Of a DNA stretch of 42,854 bases, positions 25,185 to 33,428 are shown piece by piece (the first letter of the stretch is position 1; every line of letters begins with the position of its first letter). This DNA comes from Planctomycetota bacterium (GTDB lineage Bacteria > Planctomycetota > UBA1135), in assembly GCA_003696625.1 (NCBI GenBank), contig RFGR01000081.1, positions 1 to 42,854 on the forward strand, written 5' to 3'. The notes below the pieces were generated by a model. It searched no databases and was not told the DNA's origin. It saw only the letters and a program-made list of their open reading frames with translations. The translations under genes and the position numbers were made by a program.

Positions 25185-26513
25185 GTGTCGGCCGACCTCC
25201 GCCCCTCCCGCCGCGACGCCCTCAAGACCGGCGCCGCCTTCTCTCTGCCTTGGATCGCGCCGCGCGGCCTCCGCCGCGGTCGGCTCGCCAACGACGCGAT
25301 CCGGATCGGTTGCATCGGCACCGGCCGAATGGGCCGCAGCGACCTCTTCGCCCTGCTCGATCGCGGCCTCGAGCCGGCCCTGAACGCGCGCATCGTCGCC
25401 GTCTGCGACCCGGACCGGAACCGGGCCGAGAAGGCCCGGGCGGACGCCCTGGCCCGCTACGCCGACCGGCGGTCGGACGGCGACGCGCCCGAGATCGAGG
25501 TCTTCCACGACTTCCGGGATCTGCTCGCTCGGCCGGACATCGACGCGGTGACGATCTCGACCCCGGACTTCTGGCACGCCGGTCACGGGGTCGCCGCCGC
25601 CCGGGCCGGCAAGGACATCTACATCCAGAAGCCCATGACCTACACGATCGGCGAAGGCAAGGTCTTGGTGCGGACGGTCCGGGAGAAGGGAGTGGTGCTC
25701 CAAGTCGGTTCGCAGCAGCGCTCCGACCCGCGCTTCCGCCTCGCCTGCGAGCTGGTCCGCAACGGCCGCCTCGGCCGGCTGCGCCAGGTCGAGGTCTGGC
25801 TGCCGCCCGACCACGGCCGGGCCGAAAACCGGCCGACCGAGCCGCCGCCGGAACTCGACTACGACCTCTGGATGGGGCCGACCGAAGAGCGGCCCTACGT
25901 CGAGGCCGGGGTCCACCCGCGCCGGGGCTTCGGCCGCCCGGGCTGGTTGCAGCGCGAGGGCTACACCCGCGGCATGATCACCGGCTGGGGCTCGCACATG
26001 AACGACATCGCCCAGTGGGCGCGCGGCACCGACCTCGACTCCGGCCTGGTCGAGATCGAGGCCGAGGCTTCCTTCCCCGACCGCGGGCTGTTCGACGTCC
26101 ACACCCGGTATTTCGCGGTCGGCAAGTGGCCGGACGGGGTGCCGCTGATCCAGCGGACCGACCCGCAGGCCGGCGTCACCTTCATCGGCAGCGAGGGCTG
26201 GCTCTTCGTCCGCCGCGGCGGCATCGAAGCGGGGCCGGCCTCCCTGCTCGAAGAGAAGATCGGCGAGGACGAGGTCCGGCTGCCGGTCAGCAACGATCAC
26301 TATCGCAACTTCCTCGAGTGCGTCCGCAGCCGGCGCGACCCGGTGGCGCCGGTCGAGGCCGGCCACCGCTCGAACACCTTGTGCACGATCACCCACCTGG
26401 CGATGCGGCTGGGCCGGAAGCTGAAGTGGGATCCGGTGTCGGAAACCTTCCCGGGCGACGACGAGGCCAACGCCCTGATCGACCTGCCGCGGCGGCCGGG
26501 CTGGGAGCTGTGA
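25185..26513 (+). CDS. Gfo/Idh/MocA-family oxidoreductase (second copy)
   Basis: A 442-residue oxidoreductase from GTG at 25185-25187; an in-frame GTG at 25176 is an alternative, and no ATG is available. SRRDALKTGAAFSLPWIAP is a Tat-like leader. The Rossmann domain starts IRIGCIGTGRMG, with CDPDRN for the cofactor ribose. The family motif is IQKPMTY (Gln in place of the usual Glu of EKP) after TPDFWHA. Later segments are LPPDHGRAENRPTEPPPELDYDLWMGP, MITGWGSHMNDIAQWA and SNDHYRNFLECVRSRRDPVAPVEAGHRS. It is distinct in sequence from the copy at 22.9-24.3 kb. Its TGA overlaps the GTG of the PmoA gene in a GTGA, so the two are coupled. The product is probably a periplasmic sugar or polyol oxidoreductase. 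Confidence 0.9.
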   Translation: MSADLRPSRRDALKTGAAFSLPWIAPRGLRRGRLANDAIRIGCIGTGRMGRSDLFALLDRGLEPALNARIVAVCDPDRNRAEKARADALARYADRRSDGDAPEIEVFHDFRDLLARPDIDAVTISTPDFWHAGHGVAAARAGKDIYIQKPMTYTIGEGKVLVRTVREKGVVLQVGSQQRSDPRFRLACELVRNGRLGRLRQVEVWLPPDHGRAENRPTEPPPELDYDLWMGPTEERPYVEAGVHPRRGFGRPGWLQREGYTRGMITGWGSHMNDIAQWARGTDLDSGLVEIEAEASFPDRGLFDVHTRYFAVGKWPDGVPLIQRTDPQAGVTFIGSEGWLFVRRGGIEAGPASLLEEKIGEDEVRLPVSNDHYRNFLECVRSRRDPVAPVEAGHRSNTLCTITHLAMRLGRKLKWDPVSETFPGDDEANALIDLPRRPGWEL

Positions 26514-27484
26514 ACCGGCGCCTCTCCTGGTTCGGACCGGCGCTGCTGGCGGTCGCCGGCGGTTGCGCCGCCGCCGGTGCCTCCCCCGAGCCGTCGGCGG
26601 ACCTGCGGGCGACGGCGGTCCGGGACGACGCCGCCCACGCCGTCCGCCTCTTCGCCGGCGACCGCGAGGTGGCGGCGTTCCAGTACGGTCCGGAATGGGC
26701 CATCCCGCACGTCTGGCCGCTGCGCAGTCCGTCCGGCGCCGACCTGCTCGTGCAACGGGCCGAACCCTATCCTCACCATCGCTCGCTCTGGGTCGTGGAC
26801 CGGGTGCGGCTCGCAGGCGGCCCGGACACCGACTTCTACCACGAGTGGAAGAACCTGGTGGACCCGGAACACCCCGAACGGGGCCACCACAGCTTCCTGC
26901 GGGTGGACCGGGTCGAGACCCGACAGAAGGCGCCCGACCGCGCCGGTCTGCGGGCCGAACTGACCTGGATCGCGCGGGGCGATCCGGTCCTCGACCAGGT
27001 GCTCGAGATCGAGATCCGGGACCTCGGCGACGGCGAGTACCTCCTCGGCCTGTACTGGACCCTGCGGGCCGGCTACGGCGACGTCGAGTTCCTGTCCGAC
27101 TGGGTGCACTACGGCTGGCCCTACCTGCGCATGGCTCCGGCCTTCAGCGGCGAGCAGGGCGGCACGATCCTGGACGACCAGGGCCGCCGCGGCCAGGAGG
27201 GGACCAACGGCCGCTACGCATCCTGGGTGGACTACTCGAACACCGTCGAGGGGGTCACCGAGGGCCTGACCGTCTTCGCCCCCCGCGACGGCCGGCGGCG
27301 GAAGTGGCTGACACGCGAGTACGGCACCTTTGGGCCGCGCCGGCCCGATCCGCGGAGCGGGACCGGCTTCGTCCTGGACCGGGGCGAGTCCCTGGACGGC
27401 GCGGCGACGGTCTTCGTCCACCGCGGCGACGCCGCCGCCGCCCGGGTCGCCGAGCGGGCGGCCGAGTTGGCGCCGCCCGGCTGA
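26510..27484 (+). CDS. PmoA-like (DUF6807) exported protein
   Basis: A 324-residue exported protein starting at the GTG overlapping the previous stop (26510-26513). The signal is WFGPALLAVAGGCAAAG, with a possible lipoprotein Cys. The body shows the hallmarks of the PmoA/DUF6807 family: RPYxHPL-like QRAEPYPHHRSLWVVD, DFYHEWKN, GHHSFLRVDRV, LEIEIRDL, WVHYGWPYLRMAPAF and NGRYASWVDYSNTVEG. Despite the historical name these are not methane monooxygenase subunits; they are found beside MocA oxidoreductases and DUF1080 proteins in planctomycetes and are thought to act on carbohydrates, without a defined reaction. Coupling to the MocA gene implies they act together. It is followed by a small hairpin and the promoter region of the next operon. 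Confidence 0.85.
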   Translation: MNRRLSWFGPALLAVAGGCAAAGASPEPSADLRATAVRDDAAHAVRLFAGDREVAAFQYGPEWAIPHVWPLRSPSGADLLVQRAEPYPHHRSLWVVDRVRLAGGPDTDFYHEWKNLVDPEHPERGHHSFLRVDRVETRQKAPDRAGLRAELTWIARGDPVLDQVLEIEIRDLGDGEYLLGLYWTLRAGYGDVEFLSDWVHYGWPYLRMAPAFSGEQGGTILDDQGRRGQEGTNGRYASWVDYSNTVEGVTEGLTVFAPRDGRRRKWLTREYGTFGPRRPDPRSGTGFVLDRGESLDGAATVFVHRGDAAAARVAERAAELAPPG

Positions 27485-27504
27485 TCCGGATCGGCGGCCT
27501 CTCC

Positions 27505-27520
27505 TGATGCTCCCGCATCA
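27505..27520 (+). terminator. Small hairpin after the MocA/PmoA pair
   Basis: TGATGC, TCCC, GCATCA: a perfect 6-base stem with a 4-base loop, 20 bases after the PmoA-like gene stop and before the next operon. It has no U run, so this is only a weak terminator call. Confidence 0.3.
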
Positions 27521-27542
27521 TGCCGGATTCCGGTTCTGTTCA

Positions 27543-27548
27543 TAGGAT
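27543..27548 (+). promoter_or_regulatory. Possible -10 hexamer TAGGAT for the 27.6-37.0 kb operon
   Basis: TAGGAT on the plus strand in a locally AT-richer stretch, 75 bases before the ATG at 27624. It gives a leader of roughly 68 bases. No convincing -35 is seen. A GAGGAA ribosome-binding site lies just before the ATG. Confidence 0.35.
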
Positions 27549-27623
27549 CGAGAGCAGGTGCCGATCGAAGGATCGGAACCGATCCGCCCCCCTCCCATCC
27601 CCTCTCATCCCCGAGGAACCGAA

Positions 27624-28502
27624 ATGGGCCACGACGAGCCCTACCGACTGATCCGCCGCGGCGCCCGGTCCGAACCGCCGTCGGCCGCCTTCCCCCACCT
27701 CATCCAGGTCGGCGAGGTCACCATCGGCGGCAGTGCGCCGGTGGTCATCGCCGGCCCCTGTGCGGTGGAAAACCGCGCCCAGACCCTCGGCATCGCCCGC
27801 GCGGTCCGCGCGGCCGGCGCCCAGATGCTCCGCGGCGGCGCCTACAAGCCCCGCACCAGCCCGCACGACTTCCAGGGTCTGGGTCAGGCCGGCTTGGAGA
27901 TCCTGGCCGAGGCGCGGGCGGAGACCGGCTTGCCGGTGGTGACCGAGGTGATGGACCCGCGCCTGGTCGAACGGGTCGCCCGCTACGCCGACTGCCTCCA
28001 GATCGGGGCGCGCAACATGCAGAACTTCCCGCTCCTGCGGGAAGTCGGGCGCAGCGGCATGCCGGTGCTGCTCAAGCGCCACTGGGGCGCCACCCTCGAG
28101 GAATGGCTGGGAGCGGCGGAGTACATCGCGGCCGAGGGCAACCTGCAGATCATCCTCTGCGAGCGGGGAATCCGCACGTTCACCCAGGGCGGCTACAACC
28201 GCTTCACCCTCGACCTGAACGTGATCTCTGCCGTCCAACGCGAAACCTTCCTGCCGGTGATCGTCGATCCCAGCCACGCCACCGGCCGGGCGGAGATGGT
28301 CCCGGCCGCCGCCTTGGCCGGAATCGCCGCCGGCGCCCAGGGCCTGATCATCGAGGTGATGGGCGAGGACGCCGATCCCGAACGGGCGCTCTGCGACGGC
28401 TTCCAGGCGATCACCCCCGCCGCCCTCCGTGAGATCGTCCGCCGGATCCGGCCCGCGGCCGCGGAATCCGACCAGCGCCGGAACCTGCCGCGACCCGCGT
28501 GA
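27624..28502 (+). CDS. aroF: 3-deoxy-7-phosphoheptulonate synthase (AroF/class I-beta type)
   Basis: A 292-residue DAHP synthase, the first step of the shikimate pathway: phosphoenolpyruvate plus erythrose 4-phosphate. Motifs are [11 protein letters not shown] with the metal-binding Cys, [73 protein letters not shown], and [19 protein letters not shown] with the metal-binding His. The short N-terminal extension (about 45 residues) lacks a chorismate mutase or ferredoxin-like regulatory domain. The ATG at 27624 has a good GAGGAA ribosome-binding site, better than the upstream in-frame starts. Its stop overlaps the GTG of the CRTAC1-type lipoprotein gene (GTGA, 28499-28502), an unexpected operon partner for an aromatic-pathway enzyme. 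Confidence 0.92.
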   Translation: MGHDEPYRLIRRGARSEPPSAAFPHLIQVGEVTIGGSAPVVIAGPCAVENRAQTLGIARAVRAAGAQMLRGGAYKPRTSPHDFQGLGQAGLEILAEARAETGLPVVTEVMDPRLVERVARYADCLQIGARNMQNFPLLREVGRSGMPVLLKRHWGATLEEWLGAAEYIAAEGNLQIILCERGIRTFTQGGYNRFTLDLNVISAVQRETFLPVIVDPSHATGRAEMVPAAALAGIAAGAQGLIIEVMGEDADPERALCDGFQAITPAALREIVRRIRPAAAESDQRRNLPRPA

Positions 28503-30220
28503 CCTTCTCCCCTCCCGGAACCCGACGACTGCTGGCCGCCGGGCTGGCGATCCTCCTGACCGGCTGCGGCGGGGGCGGGCCGGAGGCGACGACCGGGACC
28601 CCGGCCGGGCCGCCCCTGGTCGGACGGCCGACGCCGCCGATCCCGCCCGACGACCCCGACCAGGACTTCTTCGTGGATGCCACCGCCGACAGCGGCTTGG
28701 ACTTCGTCCACCGGCTCGGGGACGGTCGCATGGACAACATCCTCGAGAGCATCGGCGCCGGCGGCTGCCTGTTCGACTACGACGGCGACGGCCGCCTCGA
28801 CGTCTACCTCGTCGCCTCCGCCTGGAAGCAGGGAATCAGCCGCGGTCCGCGGCCGGAGCCACCGATGCGCAACCGTCTCTACCGCAACCTCGGCGACCTG
28901 CGGTTCGCGGACGTCACCGAACGGGCCGGGGTCGGCGATGAAGGCTTCGGCTTCTCGGCCGCCGCCGCCGACTTCGACGGGGACGGAGACACCGACCTGT
29001 TCGTGGCCAACCACGGCCCGAACCGCCTCTACCGCAATCGCGGCGACGGCACCTTCGAGGAAGTCGGCGGCCGCCTCGGCCTGACCGGCGAGGCCTGCAC
29101 GGTCCAGGGCGTGTTCTTCGACGCCGACGGGGACGGTCGCCTCGACCTCTACGAAGCGAACTATCTCGAGTACGACCCGGACTACACCGCTCACTACGCC
29201 CCCGACGTCTTCCCCGGCCCGCTCGCCTACGCCGCCCAACCCGACCGCCTGTGGCTCCAACAGCCGGACGGCAGCTTCCGCGACGCCACCGCCGACTCGG
29301 GTCTGAACGTCCCGCCCGGCCGGGCGATGGGCGTCAGCACCGCCGACTTCGACGGCGACGGCCGCCTGGATCTGTTCGTGGCGAACGACGGCACGCCGAA
29401 CTTCCTGTTCCTGGCCGAGGGCGGCGGCCGCTTCCGAGAGGCGGCCCTCGAGGCCGGCGTCGCCTTCGGGGTCCACGGCGAGGCCACGGCGGCCATGGCC
29501 GGGGCGGTCGGCGACTTCGACGGCGACGGCCTGCCGGATCTGAGCGTCACCGACACGGCCTACGGCTCGCTCTACCGCAACCTCGGCGGCGGTCTCTTCG
29601 AGGACCGGGTGATCGCCGCCGGCGTCGCCGCCGCCTCGGCCCAGCGGGTCTCCTGGGGCGGCGGCTTCCTCGATTTCGACCTCGACGGGGACCTCGATCT
29701 CTACCTGGCCAACGGCGACCTTCATCACCCGACCGGCCGCGCCGACCTGCTGCTGGCCAACGACGGCGGCTCCTTCACCGACGTCTCGCCCACGGCCGGA
29801 GCCTGGTTCCGGACCGAGCTGCTCTCCCGCGGCGGCCTGATCGGAGACCTCGACGACGACGGCGCCCCGGATCTGGTCATCACCTGCATCGAGGACCGGG
29901 CGGTTCTGTTGCACAACCGGGTCGTCGGCGGCGACCGCTCCTGGATCGGCTTCCAACTTCAGGCGGCGTCGCCGCCGCGGGAGGCCTACGGCGCCCGGGT
30001 CGAGGTCGTCGCCGACGGTCGCAGCCGGTCCCGGACCTGCCGTCCGGCCTGCAGCTATCTGGGCCAGGGCGATCCCCGGTTGTGCTTCGGCCTCGGGTCG
30101 GCCGCGTCGGTGGACTCGGTCCGCGTCGTCTGGCCTGACGGCAGGGTGGAGTCCTTCCCCGGCCTGACTCCGGGTCGGTACCACCTGCTGGTCGAAGGCC
30201 GGGGGGAGGCAGGCGAATGA
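28499..30220 (+). CDS. CRTAC1-type lipoprotein with VCBS/FG-GAP and ASPIC/UnbV domains
   Basis: A 573-residue lipoprotein: [15 protein letters not shown] gives a canonical lipobox (LTGC), followed by a Gly/Pro-rich linker. The body is a beta-propeller of FG-GAP/VCBS repeats with calcium-binding loops of the DxDGDGxxDLxV type, for example [41 protein letters not shown] and [12 protein letters not shown], alternating with [19 protein letters not shown]-type segments. The C-terminal ~75 residues are ASPIC/UnbV ([38 protein letters not shown]). Such proteins are abundant in planctomycetes and are probably surface ligand or adhesion proteins. The GTG start overlaps the DAHP synthase stop, and its own stop overlaps the next ATG, so translation is coupled on both sides. 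Confidence 0.9.
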   Translation: MTFSPPGTRRLLAAGLAILLTGCGGGGPEATTGTPAGPPLVGRPTPPIPPDDPDQDFFVDATADSGLDFVHRLGDGRMDNILESIGAGGCLFDYDGDGRLDVYLVASAWKQGISRGPRPEPPMRNRLYRNLGDLRFADVTERAGVGDEGFGFSAAAADFDGDGDTDLFVANHGPNRLYRNRGDGTFEEVGGRLGLTGEACTVQGVFFDADGDGRLDLYEANYLEYDPDYTAHYAPDVFPGPLAYAAQPDRLWLQQPDGSFRDATADSGLNVPPGRAMGVSTADFDGDGRLDLFVANDGTPNFLFLAEGGGRFREAALEAGVAFGVHGEATAAMAGAVGDFDGDGLPDLSVTDTAYGSLYRNLGGGLFEDRVIAAGVAAASAQRVSWGGGFLDFDLDGDLDLYLANGDLHHPTGRADLLLANDGGSFTDVSPTAGAWFRTELLSRGGLIGDLDDDGAPDLVITCIEDRAVLLHNRVVGGDRSWIGFQLQAASPPREAYGARVEVVADGRSRSRTCRPACSYLGQGDPRLCFGLGSAASVDSVRVVWPDGRVESFPGLTPGRYHLLVEGRGEAGE

Positions 30221-31476
30221 GGACGGCGCTCCCGCTCCTGGCCCTGACGGTGCTGACCGGATCCGGCTGTCGCGAGCCGGTCGCGGTCGCGCCGGCCGGA
30301 GCCGAACTCGTCCTGGCCGCCCCCGCCGCTGCGGTCGGAGCGGGGCCGTGGCTCGACGGGGTGGTCGCCGGGGCGCGGCTCCTGCTCCTGGATCCCGCGC
30401 GGCCGGACGAGCCGCCGGTCGATCTGGCCGGCGGACTGGCGGCGGTCGGCCCGCCGGCGATCGACTCCGCCGGGAGGCGGGTGGTCTTCCCGGCCCGGGC
30501 CACGGCGGAGGATCGGGCGGCGCTGTGGGAATGCGCCGTCGACGGCCGCGGCCGGCGGCTCCTGGCCGAGGTTCCGGGAGAAGTCCTCGGCGCCACCCTG
30601 CTGCCGGACGGGCGGGCCGCCTTCGCGGCCACGGTTCCTGACGAGGCCGGGCCGAGCCGCGACCTACCGGCCTCGGCGCTCTTCACCGTCGCCGCCGACG
30701 GCGGGATCGAGCGAATCACCTTCGCCGGTCCGGCCCGCGACCCAGCGACGCTTCCGGACGGCCGGATCGTCTACGCGCAGTGGCTGCCGGCGGCCGAGGG
30801 CCGGCCGGCGCCGGGTTCCTTCGTCCTCTTCACCGTGCACCCGGACGGAAGCGGCGCCGCGCCGCTGCACGGGATGCACGGCGAGCCCGGCCGGGCCCGC
30901 CGACCGCGGCCGCGGCCCGAGGGCGGCCTCGAGCACCTGCTGCTGCCCCCGGGCGGACCTCCGGAGACTCGGCTCGTGGACTGGGGTTCGCCGCGTGCCG
31001 CCTGCTCCCCGGCCCGGTCCGCCGCTCCCCCCAGGCCGACCGTTCTCCCGGCCGGCTGGCGGGTGCTGGACCGCGTCCCGGCCGGTCCCCGGCCGCGGCC
31101 GCAGGGCCACCTCAGTTCGCTGCGACCCGGGACCGCCTTCGGCCGGCTGCTGGCGATCGACGCCCGGCGGGACGGCCGCGGCGCCTCGGTCCGCCTGCGC
31201 ACCTCCGACGGGGTCCTCGGCACGGTCCCGCTCCAGGCCGACGGGTCGTTCTTCGCCCTGGTTCCGGTCGACCGGCCCCTCTGGCTGGACCTGCTCGACC
31301 GCACCGGGGCCGTGCTCGAGACCGGTCGCAGCCCGTTCTGGCTCCGGCCGGGCGAGAACCGGATCTGCGTCGGTTGTCACGAGAATCCCGAGACCGCGCC
31401 GCCCAACCGGCGGCCGGCGGCGGCTCTGCTCGAGCCCCTGGATCTGTCCGCGGCGGCGGCGGAGGTCGGGCGATGA
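30217..31476 (+). CDS. Lipoprotein with TolB-like propeller and one CxxCH haem site (HzsA-like)
   Basis: A 419-residue exported protein. The signal ALPLLALTVLTGSGC suggests lipidation at Cys18. The middle holds weak beta-propeller repeats of the TolB/WD40-like type (GPPAIDSAGRRVVFPAR, LLPDGRAAFAATV, FTVAADGGIERI, LPDGRIVYAQW, FTVHPDGSGAAPLHG). Near the C-terminus, SPFWLRPGENRICVGCHENPETAPPNR carries a single c-type haem motif, C384-V-G-C-H388. This segment resembles the conserved region of proteins related to the hydrazine synthase alpha-subunit middle domain, widespread in planctomycetes that do not make hydrazine. An electron-transfer or sensor role is inferred. The Pro/Arg-rich centre (about 225-300) is low-complexity. 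It has ATGA overlaps with both neighbours. Confidence 0.7.
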   Translation: MRTALPLLALTVLTGSGCREPVAVAPAGAELVLAAPAAAVGAGPWLDGVVAGARLLLLDPARPDEPPVDLAGGLAAVGPPAIDSAGRRVVFPARATAEDRAALWECAVDGRGRRLLAEVPGEVLGATLLPDGRAAFAATVPDEAGPSRDLPASALFTVAADGGIERITFAGPARDPATLPDGRIVYAQWLPAAEGRPAPGSFVLFTVHPDGSGAAPLHGMHGEPGRARRPRPRPEGGLEHLLLPPGGPPETRLVDWGSPRAACSPARSAAPPRPTVLPAGWRVLDRVPAGPRPRPQGHLSSLRPGTAFGRLLAIDARRDGRGASVRLRTSDGVLGTVPLQADGSFFALVPVDRPLWLDLLDRTGAVLETGRSPFWLRPGENRICVGCHENPETAPPNRRPAAALLEPLDLSAAAAEVGR

Positions 31477-33428
31477 GCATCCTCCGCCGACTGCCCCTGC
31501 TGGCCGCCGCCGCCGCCGTGTTCCTGGTCGGTTTCTGGTTCCTCGCCGGCCACCGCCTGCTCCTCCGCCACATCTCGCGGGCGACCGGGCGCCAGGAGGT
31601 CGAAGTGATCGGCTGCTGGAACTGCCACCTGCCGCGCAGTCGGACCGAGCTTCGGCGCGGCCGGCCCCACCCGGAGCCCCGGGCGCTGGCGCCGCTGCCG
31701 AACGGCCTCCTCGCCGTCGCCTGCGGTCCGACCCGGGAGATCGTCCTGGTCGACCCGGCCGCGGGCCGGGCGCAGCCGCCGGTGCCGGTGCCCGGTGACC
31801 CGGCCGGCCTCGCCGTCGCCCCCGACGGCGGCCTGTGGGCGACCCTCGCCGGACCGGGCCTAGTGGTCGAACTCGACCCTGCGACCCTGACCGAGCGACG
31901 CCGTCTGCAGGTGGGCCTGCGCCCGGCCGGGCTGGCCTTCGCCGCCGGGGGCGAGCGCCTGTTCGTGGCCAACGCCGGCGACGGGACGGTCTCGGTGCTC
32001 GACCCCGCCGCCGGCCGGGAGCTGGCGCGGGTCGAAGCCGGCCGGGAGCCGTTCGCGGTCGCCGCCTCCCCCGACGGAGCGCGGGTCGCCGTCGTGTCGA
32101 GGATGGCCTCGGTCGGCCGGCCGGACCGGATCCCGACCTCCGAACTCACTCTCCTCGACGGGCGCAGCGGTCGGGTCGAGGCCCGGATTCCCCTTCCTTC
32201 CTGCCACCTATCCGAGGGGCTGGCCTTCACCCCGGACGGAAGCCGGCTGCTCGTGCCGGCGGTCCGGGTTCGCAACCTGCTGCCGATCGTCCAGGTCGCC
32301 CGCGGCTGGGTGATGTCCTCGGTCCTAGCGGTGGTGCCGCTGGCCGATCCGACCCCGCGCCTGCTGCCGCTCGGCGGTCCGGAGACCCCCTTCCCGGATC
32401 CGGGCGGCATCGCCGTCGACGCCGCCGGCCGGCGGGTCTTCATCGCCGGCGGCGGCGGCGACGAGATCGAGGTGCTCGATCTGGAGGCGCTGTTGGCCGC
32501 CGCCGACGCCCTCGACCCGGCGGCGCCCGAAGATTTCTCCCTCAACCGCCACTTCCTTCGCCGCCGCTTCGCCTGCGGGGACAACCCCCGCGGCCTGGCC
32601 CTGTTGGCCGGCGCCGAGCCGCTGCTGGCGGTGGCCGAACGCCTCGACGACACCGTCGCCCTGTTCCGGCCGGACGGGAGCCTGGCCGAGCGGATTCCGG
32701 TCGGTCGGCCGGTTCGGGAGGACCCCGTCCACCGCGGCGACCGGGTCTTTCATGACGCCGGCTACGCTTTCCAAGGCGCCTTCTCCTGCCGGAGCTGCCA
32801 CCCCGGCGGCCACACCGACGGCCTCGTCTACGACTTCGACATCGACGGTATCGGCCGGAACATGGTCCTCAACCGCAGCCTGCGCGGCGTGGCCGGCACC
32901 GCGCCGTTCAAGTGGAACGGGAAGAATCCGACCTTGCAGCGGCAGTGCGGGCCGCGCTTCGCCATGGTCCTCACCCGGGCCGACCCCTTCCCGGAGGACC
33001 GGCTCGAAGACCTGGTCGCCTTCATCCAGTCACTGCCGCCGCCGCCGCCGCTGGCCGGCGCCGGTCGGGTGGCCGGGATCGACACCGGCGCCGTCGCCCG
33101 CGGCGAGGCCATCTTCTTCCGCGACCGGCGACGGGACGGCAGCCCGATCCCGCCGAGCGGCCGCTGCGTCACCTGCCACCCGCCGCCGCACTACAGCCGC
33201 TTCCAGAAGGCGGACGTCGGCACTCGTTCCCCCTGGGACGGCTCCGGAGAGTTCGACATCCCGCACCTCACCGGCATCGGCAGCAAGGCGCCCTATCTGC
33301 ACGACGGCCGCGCCCGCACCCTCGAGGAGATCTGGACCGCCGAGGGGGTCGGGGACTCCCACGGCGCCGTGACCGACCTCGGCAAGACCGGCCTCAACGA
33401 CCTGGTCCAGTTCCTGCGCACGCGATGA
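31473..33428 (+). CDS. Membrane-anchored beta-propeller with three CxxCH haem sites
   Basis: A 651-residue protein. One N-terminal membrane helix (residues ~8-26) is followed by C48-W-N-C-H52. A seven-bladed YVTN-type propeller (about 60-420) has repeats such as DPAGLAVAPDGGLWATLAGPG, RPAGLAFAAGGERLFVANAGDGTVSVLD and EPFAVAASPDGARVAVVS. The C-terminal half is cytochrome-c-peroxidase/MauG-like: C439-R-S-C-H, NMVLNRSLRGVAGTAPFKWNG, then C565-V-T-C-H, and the closing HLTGIGSKAPYLHDGRARTLEEIW. The haem sites imply periplasmic maturation and electron transfer. The combination suggests a di-haem peroxidase-like enzyme with an extra N-terminal haem and a fused propeller. The ATG at 31473 overlaps the stop of the haem lipoprotein, and its own stop overlaps the next ATG, so a shared complex is plausible. 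Confidence 0.8.
   Translation: MSILRRLPLLAAAAAVFLVGFWFLAGHRLLLRHISRATGRQEVEVIGCWNCHLPRSRTELRRGRPHPEPRALAPLPNGLLAVACGPTREIVLVDPAAGRAQPPVPVPGDPAGLAVAPDGGLWATLAGPGLVVELDPATLTERRRLQVGLRPAGLAFAAGGERLFVANAGDGTVSVLDPAAGRELARVEAGREPFAVAASPDGARVAVVSRMASVGRPDRIPTSELTLLDGRSGRVEARIPLPSCHLSEGLAFTPDGSRLLVPAVRVRNLLPIVQVARGWVMSSVLAVVPLADPTPRLLPLGGPETPFPDPGGIAVDAAGRRVFIAGGGGDEIEVLDLEALLAAADALDPAAPEDFSLNRHFLRRRFACGDNPRGLALLAGAEPLLAVAERLDDTVALFRPDGSLAERIPVGRPVREDPVHRGDRVFHDAGYAFQGAFSCRSCHPGGHTDGLVYDFDIDGIGRNMVLNRSLRGVAGTAPFKWNGKNPTLQRQCGPRFAMVLTRADPFPEDRLEDLVAFIQSLPPPPPLAGAGRVAGIDTGAVARGEAIFFRDRRRDGSPIPPSGRCVTCHPPPHYSRFQKADVGTRSPWDGSGEFDIPHLTGIGSKAPYLHDGRARTLEEIWTAEGVGDSHGAVTDLGKTGLNDLVQFLRTR

Noticed and set aside
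26510-27484. Calling the PmoA-like protein a particulate methane monooxygenase subunit
   Set aside because: The family name is historical; the protein is a soluble exported beta-rich protein without the membrane helices of real PmoA.
28193-30184. A 663-codon minus-strand open frame opposite the CRTAC1 gene
   Set aside because: Val/Ala/Glu-rich mirror of the FG-GAP repeats; no ribosome-binding site, and the plus strand has clear domains.
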